From Echinometra lucunter (taxonomy: Eukaryota > Echinodermata > Echinoidea > Camarodonta > Echinometridae): a stretch of 64,000 nucleotides of DNA. Below, in pieces: positions 1-12,300 of the stretch. Numbering within the stretch: the stretch's first letter is position 1; every line of letters starts with the position of its first letter. The notes under the pieces were generated by a model, which was not told where the DNA came from, did not search any database, and saw nothing but the letters and a program-made list of their open reading frames with translations. The position numbers and the translations under genes are program-made. Location of the stretch: the NCBI GenBank assembly GCA_029962745.1, contig CM057154.1, forward strand, positions 27,715,769 through 27,779,768, in the 5' to 3' direction.

Positions 1-316
1 ACTCGCTCATCATATGACTACCGCCCCTCCTAAAATTAAATCCTAGCTACGCCACTATAAACAAAAGATACAACACTTTTCAGAATACCTATTATCTCGA
101 TATATCATTTTAGCACACATATGTAACCTTGGATCATGCGCAGATTGAATAATATACAATACAATAATATAAGATACAACAAAAGTTAAGAGAAAAGTTA
201 AGACAATTTTCAGAATACCGATTTTTATCGTAACACCTATCAGACAAAAAAACAATTTTCAGAACACGCCCCTAAGTTATCATTACACAATCTTCTCTAT
301 ATCACAAAAAACTTAC
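1..316. other. Presumed intron at the left edge, no gene seen
   Basis: This stretch lies 3' of the last visible ACOT/BAAT exon, whose donor is at 316-311 on the minus strand. It is AT-rich, has stops in all frames within about 70 codons, and shows no exon-like match to the missing C-terminal part of that protein. The acaaaagatacaac-like phrases near 62 and 170 recur, which suggests an old repeat. Confidence 0.4.
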
Positions 317-3300
317 TGGAGGAAGGGCATCTGCTATGTCTGTTTTTACATGGACAGCTTCCATGTTTTGATAATCCTTGGCACGAAACCACGTGTATCC
401 ATCTTTCTCATAGGTTTCTGTGAAATCTTCAAGGGGTCTGCATAATAAGAATATGACATATTAAAGGGAAAATGACTGGGTTACTTTTGCTGAAAAATGT
501 ACATTTATAAGAAGACATTCGAGATGATCTTTGAAGATGGAGGTTTGCATGGTGGTACTGATAATGTGGATGCGGTTTACAGTTCACCATGTGGTAGGGC
601 CTGAAAAAGACTGTAAAGTTAGAGGGAAAGTGGAGAAAGTTGAGGGGGAGAAGAAATGGAGAGGCAAGACGGAGAGTAAGAGAGAGTGGATAGTATCTTT
701 CTTGAGAATGACTGAAGTCCTAAAAAGGACTATAAACCAGATGAGAAGGTGATTCGGAGAGAAGGCTCAATGTTCCAGAGAGCTTGACTGTCCATCATCA
801 TGGCTCAAAGTCTCAAACTTCAGGAATGACCACATGGTGAACCGTAAACCTCATCCACAACATTCAAGATGAAGGTAATGTTTGCACTGAACAGGAAAAA
901 TTGAGGTTGATGGAAACTTAAACATGATGGTCCATGTAAATAAATGTATTAGAAGAGGAATGAAAAATCCCCCCCCCCCCCAAGCATAAAAACAAGATGT
1001 AGGAGAGTGCGTCTCCCATAATCTATGCCTCCATTTCATGCCTCTCTTACTGAATTGTGGTGATAATCAGTTTGTGCTCTCTAATACAATAGGTGCAAAA
1101 TTGCAAGTATTTGTGCTCACTTAGAAAGTATGAATACAGTTGTACATGCAGTTCAGCTGGAGATGATTTCCTCTTATATAAATCAACTAATTTCTAATTC
1201 ATTCTAGGCTTGTCATTTTCAGGCCCTCTGCATTCTTTGAAGTTATGAAGAAGGAGTGAAAGACAACTGATGAGTTATGCAATTTATGAGAAGTTTTCGA
1301 TATGAGAGATATGGAGAAAAAGAGTTGGTGAAAGGGAGATTATGGGTTGACCTGCATACCACCTGTGCATTACATTATTTCAGCAGCAGATACTAATCTC
1401 GATTCACAGACACTCTGTTATTTAGAGGGCTATAACTTTTCACCTGAACATTTCGTAGGAAAATGTTGTGTAGCAAACTTGTAGAGTGTTTCACAGACTT
1501 TTTTATCATACACAATTCATTTCATATACTAGTGTGCTTTGTCTGTATAATACTCGTTTTTCATACACTTTTCATACACTCTTGTCTTCCCAACAAAAAC
1601 CTTTTGGGGTCCTGCATCAGTGGCAGGTGTTTACAATGTTCATATGCACAGATAATTGAATAAGCTTTCTAGTAATACCAAAACCATGATAATCTGACAA
1701 GAAAAGACCTAGCAAAAGGGACAAAGAAAATGGGAGTGAATTTGGACCTTACCCCAGTGGCAGAGCCATTGTGAAGTGTGCTCACAATAGGTGCTGCGAC
1801 TCAAATACTCACAAGAATAAACCAGACTTTATGGATATATATGCCGTCCCAAGAGGGTGCATTGATTTTTTTTCTTAATTGTAAAGATCGTGACAATGTC
1901 TCCCTCATCACTGAATTTGAAATTGAATACCCGTATAACTACATGTATAAGCATACATTACGTGAACAATCCATGCTCATTACGGGGTATAAGGGCTTCA
2001 ATAAGGAAATACGTAGATGTGCAAAAATCTGAACGAAACCTATCCATGGGTGTGCACTGGTGTGAATGTAACACGCAGAGAGTTAAGCGCAAAGAACAAT
2101 GGCGAGCTGAAGAACTCAACCTCAGGAAGTTCGAATTCACAGAGGAATTAAGTTCCATTTAGAATGGGTTTATTTAAGGTGAGGGGAGTACTTTGACACA
2201 TTGTATTGAGAAGCACTTTTCGCAAGGGAGGACTCCACGGGCACATGGCAATCCTCTCGGGACAAACAACAGGGGAAGGTACTTTTTGCCAGGGTGCAGT
2301 TCTTTTGTTTCTCTCGTTTTGCTGCCGTACCTGTTATATCGGTCACCTTTTTTTTTTTTTTAGTGTCATCTTCCAACACACCAAAATCTACTACAATCTC
2401 TACAGTATTTTTCAAGTAATAGCACCGAAACCAATTCACATATATAATGAGCTGTGACCTTTGACCTCTGACCTGTGGACTCAGACGAATTCAAACTTGA
2501 CGTGATTTTATTGTCATCTGCCTACACACCTAAAATGATTAAAATCTGTCCAATATTTTTCAAGTTATCGCATGGAAACCAACTCAGAACGGACGGAAGG
2601 ATGGATGGACAGACAGACAGGTGCAACGCTTATTGCCCCCTCCAGACTTGGTCTGCGGGGGCATAAAAATTACTTCTGGCAACTTACCCCAGGGGTTCCA
2701 GGCATTTGCCATCAGGCATCTTCATTCCAACAACACTTAGCAAGATGTCGAACATGCTGGAGAATATCGCACATCTGACAGGTAGGTTCAATCTGGTGAG
2801 ACCATGAATAGCTAGTGTGCTGCCGGTACAGAACCCAAACAAACCCACTCGAGATGCATCTAGTCGAGGATGATTTTCAATGTACTGAAACAAATCCTGC
2901 ATGCACAAGTCATAACAGAAAGATGTGTGCAAGGGTAGAAATTCATAGAAGCAATACAGCCCTTAGCTCAAATATTAGTAGCACTATGAACATGACGGAC
3001 AAAGAAAGCGGACAAAATAAACAACCCCTCATTCTACCCTTCACAATGGTTCTGGTAGCCAAAAGAATATCCCTTCACTGCTATTGTCTAAAATATGTGG
3101 AATAGGTGTCACATGCATATTCACCTGGAACTACAGGATTAAACATAATAGCTGTGAAGGGATGTTCTTATGACTACCAGAATCACAGTGAAGGGTAGAA
3201 TGAGAGGTTGTTTATTTTGTCTGCTTTCTTTGTCCGCCATGTTCATAGTGTAGGTTTAGTCTACAGAATTATGAAGCACCACAATTGACTGTGCCACATG

Positions 3301-6300
3301 TTAACCTCCACATTCCAGAAAACATTGCCATAATTCTGCAACTAAGATGACAAATTGAAAAAATAAAAAGCAATACCAAATGCATGCTCTTTTCTAGTAC
3401 AAATGAAACTGATTTCATCGTGTTACACAATAAGCCGGTTTGTAGATACAATCTGAGCATGAGCAGATAAAGGTCATTCAGGACAAAAACCTAAACCCAT
3501 GTGCTAATAATTGTGCACCCATGGTGTATGCCTTTCAGATTTTGCCTTTCAGATTTTGTGCCTCTTACATGCGGAGTTCCGCAAGGCTCTGTGGGCGGGC
3601 CCACCCTGTTTTCATTGTATCTAACCGGTTTGAAGAATATTTTTCATAACCACTCTCTTTGGTACTATATTTATGCCGATGAAATTCAAATATATACTTC
3701 TTTCAAACCCAATCACAGCAATGCAGCCAGCGCTATCCACAATCTTGAGGCATGTGTACATGATGTTCATAATTGGTTGAATTCACATTCACTAAAATTA
3801 AATCTTGCTAAATGTGAATTTGTATTGTACGGTTCCAAGACTTAGTTAGACAAGATTTCCATCACTTCAGTTACTCTTGCTGGATATGAAATTACCTTAT
3901 CTAATGTTTGCCGTAACCTTGGTGTGTTTCTCGACTCAAATATGACAATGTCTGCACAAATTCAATATGTCTCAAAATCAATTCGTTATCAGCTACGCAA
4001 CCTAGGATTCATTCGTAAATATCTTTACCGTAGTGCCACTGAGAAATTACTCATGCTTTAATGTCATCCCGTTTGGACTTTGGTAATGGCCTTATGTTTG
4101 GTTTGCCTCATAACCTGCTTGCAAAATTACAAAAATTACAGAATGCCGCTGCTCATGTAGTGACCCTTTCTAACAAGCACACTCACATCACACCAGTTCT
4201 CAAATCACTTCATTGGTTACCTGTAGAGGAACGTATTGTTTTTAAGATTCTTTTGCTAATATTTCACTGCATACATGGCTCTGCTCCACAGTACAACATC
4301 AGCTTGATCAAACATTACATTCCCTCTAGATCGTTACGTTCTCAAGACTCCGGTTTACTTGTCATTCCTAGGCTTAATACAAAGTGGGGGGAGCGAACCT
4401 TCGCTCATGCTGGCCCATCAATATGGAACACACTCCCTCAGGGTATTAGAAATAGTAATTCCGTTGATTCATTCAAAAATAATCTTAAAACGTATCTGTT
4501 TAATTTGGCCTACAACTGATTCCATATTCTCTCATGTCCTTACCTTTCCTACTGCACTTTTGTCTTTCTGTTATGTAATTTCATTTTTCGCAAGATGCGC
4601 CTTGAGCATTTGATTCTCAAATGGATTCGGCGCCTTATAAATCATATTATTACTATTATTATTATTATTATTATTATGCCATGATACCCAGATAGAAGTA
4701 TTTTTTGCAAAAAGGGGAAATAAAAGCTATCATGAGGCACCTCTATCACTTTGGGAGTGACTCATGGTTAAAATATCTGCAGATATTTGAGGTAATTTGG
4801 GTCATGGACTAACTCCAAAGTGGCTTATTAAGTCAACTGATATTTTACAATCCATACATCAGTGATAGAGGTACAGTAAGTTCAATTTTTGGTAGTACAT
4901 GCTGAGTGAAGTTGTGATGAAGATATGTTCAGATATCACCTTCTGCTACTACAGTCTGTGGTGTTGCCATTTGCTTTGTACTGTAAAACCAGCAACTTTA
5001 ACAACCTTAATCTATCACCAAATTGACTGCATGCTTAATTTTATCTCAGCAAGAAAATTTCAAAAATCATTTCCAATAGTGACATTCACAAGAGCTCCTA
5101 ACATGTAAAAATTTTTAGCCTCAACTTATTTCATTTGTATTACTTTATTTCGTTTTTACTGAGAGGGTGAATTCCTTATGATATCATAAAGAGGCAAGAT
5201 AACAGCTTTCAAAAATTATTTTCTTAAATATGTACAAGACATATGTACGCAAAAAGAGCATAACTTACCAGGAATGCTTGGGTATCAAAATAAAAGACAC
5301 TCCTGTCTTTGCCGCCTTCAAAGGAGGCCATGAAGTCTATTTCAAGGACAGCATAGCCATGGGAAGCCAGAAGAGATGCACGATCTTCCAAGACTCCGTT
5401 GCCAAGGCCTCGTATCTCGACGACCACTGGAAGAGGGTCTGAGGAACCTGAAAAACAATAAGAATGGAGATAATTACATCAATTTAGGCCTTTTCCCGGT
5501 CAAAATATTTGATTGAGGCACTTTCAAGTGTACATGTATTTCTAGTACACCCTCGGATTGCCAGTGTCTGAAATGGGCACATGTCTCATTTTCTTTCTAC
5601 AAGTTGCCCTTTCACACACCTGGGGGGGGGGGCATTTCATAAAGCTGTTCATAAAGTTACAAATGACTTTAAGAATGACATAAATATGACAAGCCAAAGG
5701 GATTCTCAATCCTTATAAATCACATCAGCTAAAGGTGAAATATGCAGATGTAGATCTGATTTGATTGCTTTGATTTTGTTTTATTTCAACAGGGTAGCCC
5801 CTTCAGTAACATAATACTGTTCTTCCAGAGTGCCCTGTATAACATTAAACATACATTAAAATTACAAAAGACATAAAGCAAAATTTTAAAAATTATACAT
5901 ATATACATGTATACATGCACCATGATACAGGTTTGTAAAGGAGATTAACATTTGTTGACGAATATTTTTAATGTAAAGTATATTTTTTGTCACAATTTTA
6001 TTGCCAATGCAGTCACACTTACTTAAAAAGGGAAAATTTGAATAATTTACAAAAAAATGAATATATTATGAAATTCTTAAGCCTTTCTATTCAACAGGCA
6101 GCAATTTGTTTGCAATTGAATGTAAGTCATTTCCATTCCTAAATTAGGCATCTAGTACATTGTAAGAGAAAAATGATTATTTCTACTTTTCAAGAAGGCA
6201 GATGTAGCCATTCTATTTCTGAGTTTGCACCCCCCCCCCCCCCCAATTTTCAACAGAAATTTGAACACTGTACCTCTTGTAAGAAACAGGGGCACTCATG

Positions 6301-9300
6301 CCTCTACATTGAGGCTTCCATCCAGATTTAGATTATACTTCTAAACTTTGATAATTTACACAATTGTTTTATATATTTTTTTTTTTTTAAATATGGAAAA
6401 TAAAACTGCAACAAACAAATTAATACACAACAGAACACTCAATTTTTTGTGGATTTACTGCCAGCAGCATGAGAACTTTCTTTTATATCTTACGAGTCTT
6501 ACCCTTTTTCTTGGGGAAGAAGAATACCCCATGACACTTTCCAGTTGAAACCTCTACCCTTTCCACATAGTCTGCCACATAATATCTCTCGACCATCTCA
6601 GAGGCTAGCAGAACCTTTTCCGGTTTACTCCTATCTAGTAGTTTTATGGTGTACTTGAAGGGCCGTCTCGAGTCTGCTTTTTTTAGTCTTGGATAAAGAT
6701 GAGCTACCTCTGGGACGGGTTTACAGCTCCAGATCAAGCCCATGGGTTCTATACCTTCGTAGGTTCCACCAAGAGATGCATGCTCACAGACTGAATGATA
6801 TAATAGACATGAAAATTTCAACAGGGTAACAGAATAACATTCTCCATCTTAAATCCATTATAGATGTTGAACAAACAAGTTGATTTTGAATAAGTTCAAA
6901 CATAAGAGTTCTGGACATGTGATCATATAAGGATAATTACAGGGTTCATAAATTCTCACACTTCCCAATCCTAGCACCCTCCTTCAGTTCAGTTGAGACA
7001 GTCACTCTAGCGTGGTATGGGTTGACAAGAGTACCATCCATACCTTGCACTTGTTGCCTTTTCCGCCCAGTGGGATATGTCTCATTGAGGCCTGGGCACC
7101 GTTTCATTAAAATTGTCAGCATGCACCAGTTGACAAGTTGTCAGTCACTGACAGTTACCATAGTAACAGTTAGTGATCAGTGCTTCTCAGCCAATCAAAA
7201 CCAAGGAATTTACTGAAATTGTAAGTGCTGACAACTCTCATGAAACGGTGTGTCACAATGCGACTGTAAGTCTATTTAGTGTTAACCCCTAGTAACCATT
7301 CAGCTTGTATATAATAAAAGGAATTTGGGTGGTTGACTCTTGTCATAGTCCCAGAGTCAATCAACTGTATCTTTAAGTAAGTGATCAAACCCGCTGGGGT
7401 GTAAGGATTAGAATTTTACTTTGACTTCTTGACAAGCTTAGGTCATGAGCATTGGGTCATTTAACTTGATATATTTAGTTAAGTTCAATGGGGCTCTAAA
7501 ATTCTTTAGATGTTTGTTTTTATGTATGAGAGGAAAAGATTGTTGAGAATGTTTGAGATGGGAGTTTTGAATAGGTGAAATTAAAGCTTGGATAGTTAAG
7601 TAGTTTTAATTGGATATGTTCAGCGTGGAAGAGTAAAGCAGAGGAATATTGAGAATGTTAATGACTTTGTCTTTGTGAGAGTCAAGATGGAGTGGTGTTT
7701 GAGTAAAAGCAAATCAGAAATCGTTTGATTCTCGGGAGAGGAAGACCCTTCCACATTTGGTCTTAACTCGGAGTGTGAGGGTGTGGTTCTCGTAGGCCAT
7801 TACTTTGGGTGAATGTTGCAGGCTGTGTAGTGCAGGCACAGCTGAGTCTTAATCCCCATCGTTGGCAGGCTGGATCCAGGCAGCACAGGCCAGGTAAAGC
7901 CACCACATCTGCCCTCATCTCACCAGGCACGACTGTTCCAAAGAACTGTAAGTTCACTATTTTATTGGTATAATTAATTATTGTAATTAAAAGCAAAACT
8001 TAGTGTTTTCAAAGAAAACAGAAATTCAGTAATTATTTTGCTTATGATTAATGTTGGAGTATTGAACACTAAAGTGCAAAGAATATTAAATGCTTTGTTG
8101 TATTGTATAGTAAATCATATTTCATAAATGAAAACTTTGTGAAATTAAACCAAGGAGAAACCAACCAAACATGAAGTAATGATATAAAGATGAAGTAATT
8201 AAATGTTATTAAAGTAGACATTTTATTATGGAAGAATTGTTGGTTTATACGCTCAATGACAATGACGATTCCCATATATTTTAAACTGATAGTTATGTGA
8301 TATATGGCTTGTGAACTGAACAAGAGTAATAGCCAGGATCAGTTTATTGATGTTGTATATGATATAGTTGATGTAAATATTCATTGAACTGAGGAGTTAT
8401 ACTTCTATGAGAAGAGAGATTTCCTTTTGCTATTTAGGGATAAAAGATACCGTAGTTCCTTTTTACATTATTTTCCGTAAGTAGCTCAGTGAATTCAAGC
8501 TAGTATATCGTAACTGACTTGTGAAGATTTATAGTGTTATTACTGGACCTTGTCTATTAGGAGATGGTTATTTATTTACTCTCTTTAGGGACGAGCTGGG
8601 CTCGTACTTCATCCTCGAACTCAGAGTTCGTGACTTGTGATTCATCGTAGCAATCTTCGTACTGTGGCTCTCAGCCCTCATCATTTCGTCCGCGAATCTG
8701 GACTGGCTTTTCGTCGAGAGTTCGCTCGCTTTACTTCGCGTCGTCGAAGCCACCGCAGCTCGCTCTTAGACGACTATATTCATCGGACCAATCCGACCAA
8801 CGATAGTCATTGACGATGTCGAAGGGGTCCTTATTCTGAACTATATAAATTATAACCAGATTAGATATACTACGGTCCAGTGTAGGTATTCATCCAAGTA
8901 TAAACCCTCTTTTGATGAAACTTAATTGGTGGAATTAATAACCAAAATTATTGTCACGTTTGGATGCCAAATTATTAGGCCTTGATTAAATATAAATAAA
9001 TCACTCTCATTAGATACATATTGCAACATATTCAGTATAGGTTAATTCATGCTGATGCTAACTGCTAAATACAGTTTGATGTTATGTTGATATGCATGTG
9101 ATTCATGATTTAATTCTGATTGTTCAATTTCTTTAACTATATGTACATTTATAGAGCTGGTCGCTCTGAATTAAATTTATGTTACATATAGATATTTAAT
9201 GATTGTGTGATTATTGCAAGTGGTAACTACTTTCGTTTCAAACAGAACCAAATCTATTACCAGACTGGGAATTTCAGTCCCAAGATCTGACATTTTGGCG

Positions 9301-12300
9301 ACCACGAAGGGACTCTCTTGTCCATTTGATAGGTTAGGTTAATAATGAAATGATTGTTATCATTGATTGTAATTATACTTGTATGTAGATCTGATAATGA
9401 TATTTTGATCTCTTTTCCATTTGGTTGTTTTTACAAAGTTGTTGTAGGTCCAAGGTTGTAGAAGACAGTGGTGCATGTGGAGGTCAGGGCAAGGAGGCTT
9501 TACTGCGTGTACGCCTGTACGTGCCAGTGCTGTGTGCATCGAGACTTCATTGCGCTGCGTAAACTGTCTGCATATGGTAAGTTTGTAACTAAACCTGTGG
9601 AGTGGCCTACAGTATGGAGAGAGACAAGTTCATTGCACAAGGAGAGAAGTTTGGTTTAGAGGGTGATAAATTGAGAGCATATGTTGATGAATGTGTGCGA
9701 GAAGCTAGAGATGAAAGAGCAGCAGCAAGGAGTGCTGAGGTTGCAGCTAGGAATGCCGAGATTGAAGTTAGGAATGCCGAGATTGAAGCTAGGAAGGCAG
9801 AATCTTATATAATAGCTCAACAGGATGAAGCTAGGAAAAAAGAATCAGAGTTATTAGATAAACAGATTAAACTTGAAGAGTTAAGGAAAAATAATGGGAC
9901 AGAAAATGTTTCACGTGCAGGGCATTCACATAAGCCTAGTATTCCACCCCTCCCTGTTTTTCAAGAAGGAAAGGATGACTTAGATAGTTATTTGTCTAGA
10001 TTTGAGAAACACGCCATAATTGTGGGTTGGGATAGGTCAGGATGGGCACCTGCATTGTGTGCATTGATGTCAGGTAAGGCTCTTGATATAATTTCAAGAC
10101 TTACAGTTTCCCAGGCTCAGGAGTATGAAACAGTAAAATCCTCACTTCTTAAAGGGTATGATCTTACAGAAGAAGGGTATAGGACTAAGTTCAGGTACGC
10201 TAAACTCAATAATGGTGAGACCTATGTGCAGTACGCTTGCAGGATTGAGAAGTATCTCAATCATTGGATTGAGCTAAGCTCTTATGATGACAATATGGAA
10301 GGTCTGAAGAGTTTGCTCATCCAGGAGCAAGTATATAATTCATGTGGAAAAGAATTATTGATGTTCATTAAGGAACGTCACCCCTGTAATCTGTCGGAAG
10401 TTCTAAATCTAGCTGATCAATTCAATGAAGCCCATGCGGATATGAGAATAAGGAGAATGAATAAAGCCCATCATCAGTCCAGTTCTAAAAATGAAAATCT
10501 TAATGTGAATAAGAGTAATAACAACGCAATTAGTCGCACTAAGGCTGAAAAACCAGGTAAGTCCAAATTTGATGACAAGAAGTGTTTCAATTGTAATAAA
10601 TTTGGACATATTTCTTTTAATTGTCCAAACAAGAAAGGTCGTCGAGAGATGGGAGCCAGTGTTGTCGCAGGCAGGTCAGCAGAAGACACATCAGCTGGAG
10701 ATGATGCTGCAGCAGGACCTACCGACACTAGAGAGATGGCCCGACACTTCAACCACAAGAGTTTGAGTCTAATCGTGCAGGAGAATCTCACAGAAGATGG
10801 AAGCGGAGTGAAGTTGGCATCTGGTGACACTCTACCGGTACTATCGGCAGTGGCGAGTGGATCAGAAGTGGAGATGCCAGTCGTCGATGGATTGGTGAAT
10901 GGGAAGCCCGTGGATGTTCTTCGCGACAGTGGTTGCACAACAGTCATCGTCCGATATGAGTTGGTGCGTGAAGAGCAGTTCTTTGGAGATAGGCTGACGT
11001 GTTTGCTCGTCGACCGGACGCTGAGAAATTTCCGACGTGCCAAAATCGACATAGATACTCCATACTTCAAGGGTAAGGTAGAAGCTCTATGTGTACCAAC
11101 CCCTGTCTATGATCTTGTATTAGGTAATATTCCTGGAGCGAGGCAACCAGCTGATCCAGACGGAGACTGGACGCCAGGAGATCATCAAGGCAGTGCAGTG
11201 GAGACAAGAGGGCAGAAGCGGCAGGCGGGACGGACAAGGCCTCCTCTTCCTGTACCCAAGCCACTAGAAGACATTGTGTCAGTGGATAATCTCATCCAGG
11301 CCCAGAAGGAAGACAGCTCGTTGGATGCCTCTAGGAAAGCCGCTGAGAAAGGAGAAAAGAAGATAAGTAAGGGTGGAAATTCATCTTGCTTTTTCTTTAA
11401 GAAGGATGTACTCTATAGGGAATACATGGATGCAACCCCAGGGTCAGATGTTCTGTTACAAGTTGTCGTGCCCACCAAGTTCAGAAATCAAGTCTTAAAA
11501 CTGGCTCATGAGTCGATTCTAGGTGGCCATCTAGGGAATAAGAAGACCTGTGAAAAGATCTTGATGCATTTCTTCTGGCCAGGTATGCATGCAGATGTAG
11601 TCCGGTATTGTCGGTCATGTGGGCCATGTCAACGTACTTCGCCGAAGGGAAAGGTCACGAAGGTACCTCTGGGATCAACCCCTCTCATCGATGAACCTTT
11701 CAGACGTGTGGCGATGGACTTGGTTGGACCGATAGAGCCGGCTAGTAGTAAAGGTAACCGATTCATACTAACTGTTGTAGATTATGCTACTCGTTACCCA
11801 GAAGCAGTAGCGCTTCGCCGTATTGACGCACAGACGGTTGCGGAGGCACTGATGGACATCTACTCCAGGGTAGGGATACCACGAGAGGTGTTGACAGACC
11901 GTGGCAGCCAATTCACATCAGAGCTGATGAAGGAAGTGAGTCGTCTACTCTCCATCCGGCAGATGACTACTACACCCTATCATCCTGCTTGCAATGGGCT
12001 AGTTGAACGCTTCAATGGTACCTTGAAGTCCATGCTCCGCAAAATGTGTGAAGAAAGACCCAAGGATTGGGAAAGGTATCTTAACCCCCTCTTGTTTGCT
12101 TACAGAGATTCAGTGCAGGAGAGCACAGGCTTCTCACCCTTTGAACTCCTGTATGGGAGAGCAGTTCGAGGCCCTCTTGCTATTCTTCAAGAGCTCTGGA
12201 CGGGTGAGGTTGACGAGCCAGATATCAAGACTACTTACCAATACGTACTGGATCTGAAGGAGAGGCTGGAGTCGACGTGTCAACTTGCCCAGCAGAATCT

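Noticed and set aside
7763..8753. Three short minus-strand frames repeated at 14756-15748
   Set aside because: They are duplicated only because the LTRs are duplicated; none has a motif or a start context.
10474..11070. Minus-strand open frame of 198 codons
   Set aside because: It is the shadow of the gag-protease part of the retrotransposon frame, which has clear motifs.
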